Shown one piece after another: positions 37,345 through 48,364 of a stretch of 64,000 bases of DNA. The DNA comes from Batkoa obscura (taxonomy: Eukaryota; Entomophthoromycota; Entomophthoromycetes; Entomophthorales; Batkoaceae). Positions within the stretch are counted from its first letter, which is position 1. Every line of letters begins with the position of its first letter. A model generated the notes under the pieces. It did not search any database. It was not told the DNA's origin and saw only the letters and a program-made list of their open reading frames with translations. The position numbers were made by a program, and so were the translations under genes. The stretch lies in contig JASVEC010000005.1 in the NCBI GenBank assembly GCA_030770535.1, positions 744,001 through 808,000 on the forward strand, written 5' to 3'.

Positions 37345-37447
37345 TATGAGGATGTATTTTTATGTTTAAGAACTTTACTAACAATTTTTCCACTCAAACA
37401 GCGCTTAAAAGATGGAAAAATAATGAAACCAAAAAAACATCCCCATA
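37345..37447 (+). repeat. M103 MITE, copy 20
   Basis: Starts TATGAGGATGTATTTTTATG and ends ACATCCCCATA. Confidence 0.85.
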
Positions 37448-37582
37448 TACAAATGCTATTTATATCATTTTAGGACATTAGTGCAAGTATTTGTCCTTAT
37501 TACCTAAAAAGCTATAAAAATTATTACTAGCAAAAATAGCTAAACAGATTTAAATAGTTTATTTAAAGTATCAGTGTTTTAA

Positions 37583-37690
37583 TAATGGTAATGTTTTTTT
37601 AATTTCATCACTTTTTCCATTTTTTGAGCGCTATTTGGGAGGAAAGATTTTTGTTAGTAAAATCCTTAAACAAAAAAATACATCCCCATA
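37583..37690 (-). repeat. M103 MITE, copy 21
   Basis: Left end worn (AATGGTAATGTTTTTTTAA), right end intact (ACATCCCCATA). It has a 5-bp TTTGT insertion in the middle. Confidence 0.75.
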
Positions 37691-38680
37691 TAGTTAAAAT
37701 ATGGTTTTTATAATTATTTTTAGTTAATTTAAAACTTTATTCATAAAATTAAATTAATATTTATATATTAAAAACAGTTTATCATAAAGTTTTTTAAATG
37801 CTTTTTAGCATTTTATTTTTACATAGATTTAACTTTTTCTTCAGCAACTTAAATAATAAAAAAGCAATATTAAAATTTTTAATAAATTTCTAATAATAAT
37901 TAATTTCAAAAATATTAATATTTTTTTATAATAAAATAAAAGGTAAAAGCTTTATTATTATTTTTAACTTATGCAATATTATAAGTTAGCATATTAAGCA
38001 TAGCTAAAAGTTTTAATTATAAAACTTTTTTTATGTCATAAATAGATAAATAAGATTTTTAAATACTTAAATAAATATTTTAATATTTAGTAAAGCTTAA
38101 AACTTTAGTAAAATAAATAACATTTTAGTGACTATAATAAAATTCCAGACTATTTATAAGCTTTATTTAAATAAGCATTGATCAAAAATTTTATATTATA
38201 AGTAAAAATATTAATTAATTTATTATAATATGACTTATTTAATAATTCAAAATTGTTATATTAGTACATTTTTAGGCTAAATTTTTAAGCTTATTATATT
38301 ATAAGAATTAATCAATTTAATATTCTTAAAATGTTTGGATTATAAATAATTGACATTATGTTTTACAAAAACTTAGTTTTGAAAAAAAACTATAACTTTT
38401 GTTTTTTAAAATAATAGCTGGAAAAACTAACATTAATTTATTAAATTTAATAAATATCAACAAATAAACATTTAAAGCAATAAGTGTATCTGTGTTAACA
38501 GTTTTAAAAACATTCAAAAAATTTATATCTGGTTTAAATAATAAACACTTTATAAAATAACTAAAAATAAAAATAAAGTATTATCACTAAATATAATATA
38601 GATGTGTTTTTTATTAATAATTGCATTTATATAAGTATAGTTAATAAAAATCGCTTTAGAATTTAAATTTCATAATAATA
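37691..38680. other. A+T-rich sequence, no supported feature
   Basis: About 1 kb without a gene or a recognisable member of the families described here. Confidence 0.4.
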
Positions 38681-38783
38681 TATGGGAGATGTATTTTTGT
38701 ATTTAAGAATTTTACTAACAATTTTTTCATTTGAATGGGGCTTAAAAGATGGGAAAAGTGATGAAGCTAAAAAAACACCTTTA
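38681..38783 (+). repeat. M103 MITE, copy 22
   Basis: Starts TATGGGAGATGTATTTTTGT and ends ACACCTTTATA. Confidence 0.78.
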
Positions 38784-39234
38784 TATATTTATTAAAGTTT
38801 TAATATTCATTAATAATATCTTTTAAAATAAAGGTTAATATAAAATATCATTAATAAAAATTTTGTTTAATTATATAAAAATAATAATATTAATTAGCTA
38901 TTTATGAGTATTATTTAATTTTTTTGAGGTTAAAATAATTTTAATAAATTAAACAACTGAGTGATGTAAAGTTTGATAATTTTATCTATTATCTTAAAAT
39001 CAGAAATACAGATATTATTAAATCATATAGCAACAGGAAGTATATATAATTAGTTATCAAACTTTTTAATATTATTTATATTAATATCCACTATACTTAA
39101 AATAATTAATTTGCTTATTAATATTAAAAAGCTTATTATTATAAATATTTATAATAAAACCTGAAAATATTGTTTTTAAGTTTAAGTTTAAAATATTTAC
39201 TGTTATTTAAATTTTGTTAATATTATGAAATATT

Positions 39235-39512
39235 GCTTTATCAGCTTTATAATTGATTATGATTAATATGATACAATCAATTTAAAGTTTTTTATTTTGA
39301 TTTGTTATAAGGATTTTTACCACTTGCAAAAAACATTATCTCCTTATTTCAATATTTATATTTGGCAATTATAATAATAAATTATAACTGTTATCGTGTC
39401 CCATATATATAGCTACCTAACTAAAATATAAAATAGATTTTCAACATAATTAATAACTGTAGGCTTTTTAAATTAAATTAATCCTGGTATTATATCTTTA
39501 ACAAAACCACTA
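39235..39512 (-). mobile_element. R500 element, copy 8 (truncated)
   Basis: Starts TATGAAATATTGCTTTATC and matches the first 280 bp of reversed R500. It stops exactly at an M103 copy, and the rest of the element does not resume beyond. Confidence 0.65.
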
Positions 39513-39613
39513 ATTGAGGATGTATTTTTTGTTTAAGAATTTTACTAACAATCTTTCCACTCAAATAGCGCTTAAAAGATGAAAAAATAATGAAACCAAA
39601 AAGAACATCCTTA
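39511..39613 (+). repeat. M103 MITE, copy 23
   Basis: Starts TTGAGGATGTATTTTTTG and ends ACATCCTTATA; inserted into or at the broken end of R500 copy 8. Confidence 0.8.
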
Positions 39614-39844
39614 TATGTAAAAGCTTAATTATTAAAATTTAAAGCTATTTTAAATTGAAAAAACTTTTTTTTAATAAATTGAATGCTTTTATTTATTTAT
39701 TTCAATTTAATGTTTGAAATTATTATTGAAGATAACTAATTAGTTAATTATAACTGTTTATTAAGCAATTAAATTTTATTATTAATAGTTTAGATCTTTT
39801 ATCAATAATTCCATTAATCTTTTTAAAAAAATAATTAACTTTAT

Positions 39845-40082
39845 TAAAAGTATAACATTAGGAAATGATTAAATTGAAAAGCTTTAAGTTATTATGTTGA
39901 AAAATCCTTTTTATATAGGGATATATTTTTTTGTTTAAGAATTCTAATAACAATCTTTCCATTCAAATAGCGCTTAAAAATGGAAAAAGTGATGAAACCA
40001 AAAAAACACCCTTATATTTTAATTAGGTAACTGTATATAAAAAACATGATAACAGCTATAATTTTTTATTGTAATTACCAAG
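39845..40082 (+). mobile_element. R500 element fragment, copy 9, carrying an M103 insertion
   Basis: Starts AAAGTATAACATTAGG and matches the middle of copy 7 (40980-41110). It is interrupted by M103 at 39914-40014 and cut at its right side by R500 copy 6. Confidence 0.6.
39914..40014 (+). repeat. M103 MITE, copy 24
   Basis: Starts TATAGGGATATATTTTTTTG and ends ACACCCTTATA, inside an R500 fragment. Confidence 0.82.
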
Positions 40083-40546
40083 TGTGAAATATTGCTTTAT
40101 CAGCTCTCGGATTGATTATAACATAACAATCACTTAAGCTGTTGTGTTCTCAAGTTCAAACACAATCAATTCAGAGTCCCTTATTTTGATTTGCTGCGAG
40201 AATTTATAACTTCATATTGCAAAGGATATTATCCTCTCGTTTTGATATCCATACTTGTTGGAGTATAAAAGAGACTCTTCAACATAATAGCTTGATGCTT
40301 TTTAACTGAATTACTCCCTGATATCGTACTATTAATAAAGCCATTAAGTCTTTCTGACAACGTCTAACGTAAATTTTACAGTAGTATCTTCCATTCTATT
40401 TATTTTATATAGTTCGTAGCTTATTACGTATTATTCTTATTCATTTAAGTCTATCTTAGTTATATAGACTAAGACCCTTCGACTCAAGGCAAGTTAATCA
40501 AGCAAGAACCGCTTTTAACTCCAACCACTGAGTACCAACCTTCACA
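40083..40546 (-). mobile_element. R500 element, copy 6
   Basis: 464 bp, TGTGAAAT to TTCACA. It keeps the uninterrupted CTTCATATTGCAA site that carries M103 in copy 2. Its right end abuts transposase copy C. No matching 4-bp flanks remain. Confidence 0.78.
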
Positions 40547-40770
40547 ATACAAAACACCAAAACCTAATACTAATATAGCTTATTTATTATAATAATCTAA
40601 ATTCATTAAACCTGGCCTTGTTTTTATTTTTATATTTTATTAAAGTTTAAAATTATTATATTTAATTTCTATTATTTAATTACTTAATAGCTTTATTAAA
40701 TATGTTTTTTTAAGTATCAATACAAAACTATAAGCTTTATAATTTTTTTTCTATCTTTATTTCCTATTGC

Positions 40771-41253
40771 TGTTATAAAAGTTAGTATTTAATAGTTGGA
40801 ATTAAAAGCAGTTTTTGCTTAACTGGCTGTAAAAGTTAAAAAGTTTTAGTTTATGTAACTTAGATGGGCATGAATTCATAAAGATAGCATATAATAAGTA
40901 ATGAACTATATAAAATAAATAAAATAAAAGATATTATTGTAAAATTTATATAAAATACTGTAAGATTTAATAATTCAATTAAAAGTATAATATTAGGAAA
41001 TAATTTAATTAAAAAGCTTTAAGTTATTATGTTGAAAACTTTATTTTATATTTAATTAGGTGCCTGTATATATAAAACATGATAATAGTTATAATTTATT
41101 ATAATTACTAAATATGGATATTAGAATGAGGAGATAATATTTTTTGCAATTAAGTGGTAAAATTTTTTGCAGCAAATCAAAATGAAAAACTTTGAATTAA
41201 TTATATCATATAAACTATAATCAACTATAGACCTAATAAAGCAATATTTCATA
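40771..41253 (+). mobile_element. R500 element, copy 7 (worn, near full length)
   Basis: 483 bp, TGTTATAAAAGTTAG to ATATTTCATA, with many substitutions. Flanks are TTGC (40767-40770) and TTGT (41254-41257), a one-mismatch 4-bp duplication. The matching place in transposase copy A (about 30440-30450) is uninterrupted. Confidence 0.78.
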
Positions 41254-41322
41254 TTGTATTTATTTTATTACTATGTTTATTCTATTTTTAAATATTTTGT
41301 TTTTAATTATATACTAGGTGCA

Positions 41323-41426
41323 TATGGAGGTGTTTTTTTTGGTTTCATCACTTTTCCGTTTTTTAAGCGCTATTTAAGTGGAAAAACTGCTAGTAAAATT
41401 CTTAAACAAAAAAATACATCCTCATA
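41323..41426 (-). repeat. M103 MITE, copy 25 (clean insertion)
   Basis: Reads GTGCA-TA-TGGAGG...CCTCA-TA-TATT. Transposase copy A has the empty site GGCACATATATTACATAAAT at about 30491-30510. This is the second direct proof of a TA duplication. Confidence 0.88.
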
Positions 41427-41865
41427 TATTATATAAATCTGTTTTTTTTACTACGTTTTTAAAATTATTTGGTATATATTTGAAAAATATTGACCTAGCT
41501 ACTGCTTTATCTTTTAAATCATTAAAATATTTACTATGTATCATTTTTTTACTCTTATTTAATATATATTATTTATTAAATATTTATTATCATTACTTTT
41601 TTAATTAAATCTTGATGAAATAGTTGAATTATTAAATAAATGTTATATAATAATCTTAATTTGCTTATTTTAATTATTTTATATTTTTAATAATAGGTTG
41701 TAATATTAGTATTTTATTATTGATATTTAAAAATAATAATATTAATTTTTATTTATATTAAATCTAAAACTTTTACATCCATCAAAAAAATATATTAAAG
41801 CTATAATTAATAACAATGGTGCTTGTTGGTTTTTGTTTCCTGTTTTCTTTAAAACATTAATTTTA

Positions 41866-41971
41866 TATAGGGGTATTTTTTTTTGACTTTATCACTTTTT
41901 CCATCTTTTAAGCGCTATTTGAGCGAAAAGATTACTAGTAAAATTCTTAAATACAAAAATACATTCTTATA
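41866..41971 (-). repeat. M103 MITE, copy 26
   Basis: Starts TATAGGGGTATTTTTTTTTG and ends ACATTCTTATA, at the 5' end of transposase copy C. Confidence 0.78.
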
Positions 41972-42920
41972 TATTTATATATTATACATCTATTAAACGT
42001 TTAATAAAATAATATAAAGCATTCAATTAAAAAATTAATTATTTAAAAAGAATAAACCAGTTAAAATAAGTCTTTTAAATTAAATAAAAAGATTTATTTG
42101 TAATAATTTTTCAAGCTAGCTGTTTGTTTAGTTTTTTAAAATAGCATAAAAAACTTTATAAATCTACCTACTTATATTAAGCTATCCTGATTTTAGCAAA
42201 AGTTTATTTTAAATAAACAGCTAATTATATTGCAACAAAGTTGCAGCAATTGTAGTTTTAAACCTGACTTTTAAAAGTATTAAAAGGATTATAGTAAACA
42301 AAGTTATAACAGGATTTTAACTATAATATATGCTTTATCATAAAAACTTAAAAAAGTTAAATCTTTAGCAGCAGAAACAATGATTAATCTCACTTTTTAC
42401 CTAAATATATTATTAACTGTTATTTAAAATAATCGAATCATTACTCTTATTCCTTCAGTTGAATCTCCAAAAGTCTAACTCCTTAGATAAGTAATCTGTT
42501 CAGCTTTCGCTAAAATTTGAACAAATCGCACAAATAAAATAGGGCTAATTAAAATCCTCATTTTCCCGAACTTAAAAAGTTTAAGTTGAATGATTAGTAC
42601 TTTAATTTGAATCTCCGATTTTTATTGGCTTATTTTTTAATTATCCTAATCTAACTTTACTCCCTTAAGTATTTTCCCATGCCTTTAAATTCCCATGATG
42701 ACCTCACCCTTACTTGAAAAAGTTAACTTTTTTGGCGTATCAATTACAAGATAAACCCTTATCTTTTTAAAAAAAGGGATAAATACCCAACCAAAGCGTG
42801 TTTAAGTACGGGTAAATAGAAAAATATTAGATGGAAATAATCAATATATTCCTGAATTTGACAGTATTATTTATAGGTTTAATTCTAAAAAAATTGAAAT
42901 TGAGCTATCACTTTTTGACC
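41972..42920. other. Right edge of the island and promoter of the next gene
   Basis: No repeat is recognised after 41971. From about 42420 the base composition becomes less A+T-rich, marking the return to genic sequence. An upstream in-frame ATG at 42831 would add a hydrophobic 30-residue leader to the debranching enzyme. Confidence 0.5.
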
Positions 42921-45900
42921 ATGATTGGCAACGCTAAACAAAAAACAATTTCAACAAAAGACAAAGTAACCATGCCAACTACGGTAAAAACAAATAACAC
43001 ACATTCAAACGCTCAGACTGTATCTAAAGAAAAAGGAGAAATCATTGAATTGGGGGATGAGGTGATCACAGTTTATACGTTGACATTAAATAAAGAAGGA
43101 GAAACTAAAGACAGTGATAAACTAATTCGTTTACCTGCTCCAATAAAACCATATGGACTAAGGATTGTCTTAACTAGTGGGTCTTTACCTTCTTTAAACG
43201 GTGAATTGAATACCAACTATCCAACAGATGCTAGGTAACTTCATAATAATAATAGAAATGTTCTTATTTAACATATATTTAATAGCAGTAACTTTGAAAG
43301 AACCAAGTTTAATAAATTAAAGTAATTAATTTTTAGTATAATAATAATAAATACTTATTTTTATTTTTATTAGCTTTATTAAAGGCTTTGAGTCTAATGC
43401 ACACTGTGATATATTAATAACCAGGCCTGGCATCTATCAATATTATATATCATACCACAATGAACTCAGTGAGCTGATAAAAACCAAGCTTGGCTATTTT
43501 ATCATTGATCCTAAATTAAATATTAACGGAAACTATTTACCCTTAGACGGTATTAACTTATTATCTATTGTACCAAAATGGCTTGGTCCTATTTCCAAGT
43601 GGGATTCTCATTTTAAAGCCGCTTCTGAACTTGGTTATAATCTGATTCATTTTGTGCCCTTACAAAAGAGAGGAGGTTCTAATTCCCCTTATTCTTTATT
43701 TAATCAAAATGCCCTCTCAGATGATTTATTCCCTCCAAAGACGACTGAAGATGCTAAATTAACTATTTTAAAGCAAACCATTGCTAGTTTGCGTGAAGAA
43801 AAGGGATTGTTGAGTTTAATTGATATGGTATGGAATCACACTTCATTTGATTCTGAATGGCTATGGGATCATCCAGAAGCTGGCTACAATTTAGAAAACT
43901 CGCCTCATCTACGTCCAGCTTATGAATTAGATACCGCTTTATTGGAGTTATCTACACAATTAGAATCTCATTATAATCTTAAAGGTAGTATTGAAAATGA
44001 AGCTGATTTAAATGATGTAGTTTCAGTTATTCGTAATTCTGTCATTCCTAACCTTAAATTATATGAGTATTATGCAATTGATGTTAAAAAAGCCATTGAT
44101 GAATTAAAAAATATTGCTAAAGAACGTACAATCGATGAAAATGTAGAAGCGTGTATTCCAAATGAAGACATTAGAAACTCTAATAATTATGATTTAGGAT
44201 TAAAAATGGTAGAATATGCCTTGGTAGAACAACCTGGAATACGTTTTGGTAAACATCTTAAACCTGAGTTAATCATCCCTATTTTACGCGTACGCCTTGG
44301 CTATCGTTCTGTTTATGACAACTTAGAAGAAGCCAGCAATGTTTACCACGATCTATTAAACATGATCAATCTCCCTTATTACACTGCCTTTGATGAAGAC
44401 ACTGCTGCTATGATTCAAAACATTGAAAACCATTTAAGATTTCAAAGACTTGCTTCCAATGGGCCTCAATACTCTCAGATCGATGAACATCATCCCTTGT
44501 TACAAACTTATTTTACACGCTTACCACAAAATGAACGTACTTCCAAGCACTCTAAACATGCACTTGCTATTGCTAACAATGGTTGGGTATGGGCAGCAGA
44601 TCCTAAAGTGGACTTTGCATCCCCACGCTCCCAAGCTTATCTTCGTAGAGATGTGATTATCTGGGGAGATTGTGCTAAACTAAGGTATGGTAACTCAAAA
44701 GAAGACAACCCATGGTTATGGGAGCATATGCGTCAATACACAATAGCAATGGCACAAGTATTCAATGGATTCCGTATTGATAACTGTCATTCTACCCCAA
44801 TCCATTTAGCAGAATATCTTTTGGATGCTGCACGTCAAGTCAATCCAGATCTTTATATTGTAGCTGAGTTGTTTACTGGTTCAGAGGAAATGGATAAACA
44901 ATATGTATGCCAATTGGGATTGAATTCTTTAATACGCGAGGCTATGCAAGCTGGTGATTCATTCGAATTGAGTCGACTCGTCCATAGATATGGTGGTAAT
45001 CCGGTTGGATCTTTAGATGAAAGTTGGAGATCTAAGAAGAGTTCTTTTAAATCCTTTAATTTAAGTAAAGAATACGAATGTAATCTTATACCCATTGAAG
45101 GTAAAGTAACTCACTCTTTGTTTATGGATTGTACCCATGACAATGAATCACCAACTCAAAAGAGAACAACAATTGATAGTTTACCAAATGCTATGTTGGT
45201 TGGTATGACTTATTGTGCTGTTGGTAGTGTTAAGGGATATGATGAAGCTTATCCGAAGCTTTTAGAACTTGTAAGTGAAAAGAGATTGTATCAAACAGTT
45301 TCTGACGCAACAAGTATTGGTATTGGAAAAGCAAAGAAAGAGATGCTTAATTTACATTATAAATTATGTAAAGAAGGATACAATGAAATCCATGTTCATC
45401 ATGAAAATCAATATGTTATGGTACATCGTCAACATCCTAAATCTCATGAAGGTTATTTACTTATTGCTCATACTGCTTATAAGCATTCTTCAGAAACCAG
45501 CTATTTATCACCTGTAAGACTTAGGGGGACTTCTATTGAATTTATCAGCTCCTATAAACTGGATGTAAATGATGATAAAGAACCAGAAGATAGAGAATTT
45601 ATTACAGGCTTAAATACCATTTTAAAGGAGCTTGAATTCCCAGAAGTACGTCACGGTAAAGATGACTTGGGTCCTTATGTTGAACTTCTTTTAAATGAAA
45701 GCTTTAAACATGGAAGTACTTTATTAATCAAAACCAAACTCGATGAACTCAATGAATCAATTACCTCCCAAATTGGTGATCAAGTTGAAGAGAATGTACA
45801 AGATTTAACTCATCTTGGCTTAAACATTCTATTATACCGTTGTGATGCAGAAGAAAAGGATTTGATTGGTGATGCTGCTGGTTCTTATGAATTCCCACAT

Positions 45901-48186
45901 GTTGGTCACTTAGCTTATTGTGGTTTACAAGGCTTCATCTCTGCTTTAAAACCAGTTATGTTATCAAATAACCTTGGTCATCCTATTTGCCAAAACCTTA
46001 GAGATGGTAGATGGGCTTTAGATTACATCATCAATCGACTCGAACAACATTTAGAGATTGAACCTTCACTTAACAAAACCCATCAATGGTTTATTAAGCA
46101 AAGAGAGTTATTAGAAAAAGTACCTTCATTTTTGTTTCCAAAGTATTTCTCTATGTTGATCTTTTCTGCTTATAATGCAGCAACCAAAAAAGCATATTCT
46201 ACTATGTCAGAATTTGTACAACAAGGTGATTGGTTTATCAAAGGTTTAGCTATGTGTTCTATTCAACTAAGTGGAGAAGTAAAAACAACTTCACTTCATC
46301 CAAAAGAAGCTGGTCCCTGTTTAGCAGCTGGGCTACCTCATTTTGCAGTTAGACATATGCGATGCTGGGGTAGAGATACCTTTATCTCGCTAAAAGGGTT
46401 GTATCTCTGTACAGGCAACTTTGAACTCGCGCGTCAACATTTACTTTCATTTGCTGGTTCAGTAAAACATGGTCTTGTTCCCAATTTGTTAGATAGTTTG
46501 CGTTTCCCAAGATATAATGCTAGAGATGCTACCTGGTGGTTCCTTCAAGCTTTACAAGACTACTGTACAATGGCGCCAGAAGGTAATGCTATCTTAAAGG
46601 TACAAGTACCAATGAGGTTCCCTGATGGTGATAACTTTGTTCCTTATGATGATCCACTCTCTTATTCTGTCTCTAAACCGTTATACGATATCATTCAAGA
46701 TATCTTCCAACGTCATGCTCAAGGTATTAAATTTAGAGAATGGAATGCTGGTCCTAATCTAGATGATCATATGTCTGATGAAGGTTTCAATATTGAAGTA
46801 GCTTTAAATAAAAAAAATGGATTTATTTTTGGTGGAAGTAAATATAATTGTGGAACATGGATGGATAAGATGGGAGAGTCAGTTAAAGCAGGGACCATGG
46901 GAGTTCCAGCTACTCCACGTGATGGTGCTCCAGTTGAATTGACTGGATTACTTAAATCGGCTTTACGTTGGATTACTAATTTAAGCGAAAGTAATCAGTA
47001 TCCATATAAGCAAGTCAACCTTGAGGATGAACAAGCATTTACATTTAAACAATGGAATGAATTAGTTTTACAAAATTTTGAAAAGTATTATTACGTACCA
47101 TTACAAGATGAAGATCAAGAAGCATATCATATCAATCCAAGTTTAATCAATAGAAGAGGTATTTATAAAGATACCCTTAATAGCTCCATTGAGTATACAG
47201 ATTATCGTCTTCGTCCTAATTTCCCTGTAGCCATGTATGTAGCACCTGAATTATTTGATCAAAAGCATGCTAAACAGGCCCTTAAAATAGCTGAGGATGT
47301 GTTATTAGCCCCATTAGGTATGAAAACACTTGATCCTAAGGATTTAGCTTACCGTGGTGATTATGATAACTCTAATGATTCTAATGATGCAAGTATTGCT
47401 AAAGGCTTCAATTATCATCAAGGCCCAGAGTGGGGATGGCCATTAGGTTATTTCTTAGGATCTAAATTACAGTTTGGTTTAAATAATTTGAATGAAGAAG
47501 AACTTATTAAATTAAGTACTTTTATACATTCTAAATTAACCGGATTTAAAGATGTATTAAGAAAAGAACCTTACTCAGGAATACCAGAACTTACTAATTC
47601 CAATGGTAAATTTTGTCCAGATTCTTGTCCAACTCAAGCTTGGTCAGCAGCTACTGCTTTGGATCTTTTAAACAAATTAAAACAAGTATTTAATGAACAT
47701 CAAAAGAAAAATCAACTTGATATTGATGTTAAAGTTAAAAATGATATTAAAAATACAAATGACGTTAAAGTACAACCTGGTACTATCCAAGCTAAAGGGA
47801 AAGTATCTCCATCGAATACAAAACCAACTGCAAATTCTAATACCCCAAATCACAATCGTCAACAATCTTTACCTACTCAAAGTAATCAAAAAGAAAGGAA
47901 GCCATCCACACCAAGCCCAAATAATAGTAAAACTATGGCATCACCAGTATTAACTAATAAGGCTACTAAAAAGGTATCTGCTTCACCAGCACCTATTCAA
48001 ACTACTCCAGCTATTGGTAAAAGTGGACGATTAAGTAGAGAATCTTCACCACTTCATTCACCTAAAAAGACACCTTCACCTACCGCTGGATTTAATACTA
48101 GAAAGAGTAATTCTATTGATGATAAAAAATCCCCCTTAAAACCTACTTTTTCTTCATCATCAAAGCAGAAGAAAGAAGTCAAATAA
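42921..48186 (+). CDS. GDB1: Glycogen debranching enzyme (4-alpha-glucanotransferase / amylo-1,6-glucosidase)
   Basis: Two exons, 42921-43234 and 43374-48186, give about 1708 residues. I prefer the ATG at 42921 over 42831 because the enzyme is cytosolic and the earlier start adds a membrane-like leader. The GH13-type transferase half carries the nucleophile Asp (about 574, 'NGFRIDNCHS'), the acid/base Glu (about 603, 'IVAELFTGSEE') and a third Asp (about 694, 'MDCTHDNESP'). The C-terminal glucosidase half (GH133) carries Asp about 1106 ('CWGRDTFISLKG') and Glu about 1457 ('HQGPEWGWPLGYF'), positions matching the catalytic pair known in yeast enzymes. After the usual end ('CPTQAWSAATALDLLNKL') there is an extra tail of about 160 residues, basic and rich in Ser, Pro, Lys and Asn, with repeated SP/TP sites. 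It clears branch points during glycogen breakdown. Confidence 0.95.
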
Positions 48187-48364
48187 TAAAATCAATTAAA
48201 TAGTATGAAATTAAAGTATCACATATTCAAAATAAGTAAAGGTTGTTACTATGAATTCAATTTATATTTACATTTTTATATTGTTTTTATTAATAAAATT
48301 AATCATATGATTTGTATAAAAAATTTAATAGCATAACATAGAATTATATCATCTATCTAATAAG

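Larger units (their letters stand above)
40555..41865 (-). mobile_element. DDE-type DNA transposon, copy C (interrupted)
   Basis: Aligns to about 30210-30940 of copy A in the same orientation, split into 40555-40770, 41254-41322 and 41427-41865 by an R500 copy (40771) and an M103 copy (41323). Another M103 copy closes its left-hand (5') end. Coding traces such as the degraded 'ATALSFKSLKYLLCI' strand are heavily decayed. Confidence 0.7.

Noticed and set aside
14583-42920. CRISPR-like array of regularly spaced repeats
   Set aside because: M103 copies are irregularly spaced, in both orientations, and have TA flanks, so they are transposons.
47677-47953. Open frames on both strands over the debranching-enzyme tail
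   Set aside because: Shadows of the Lys/Asn-rich tail coding sequence.
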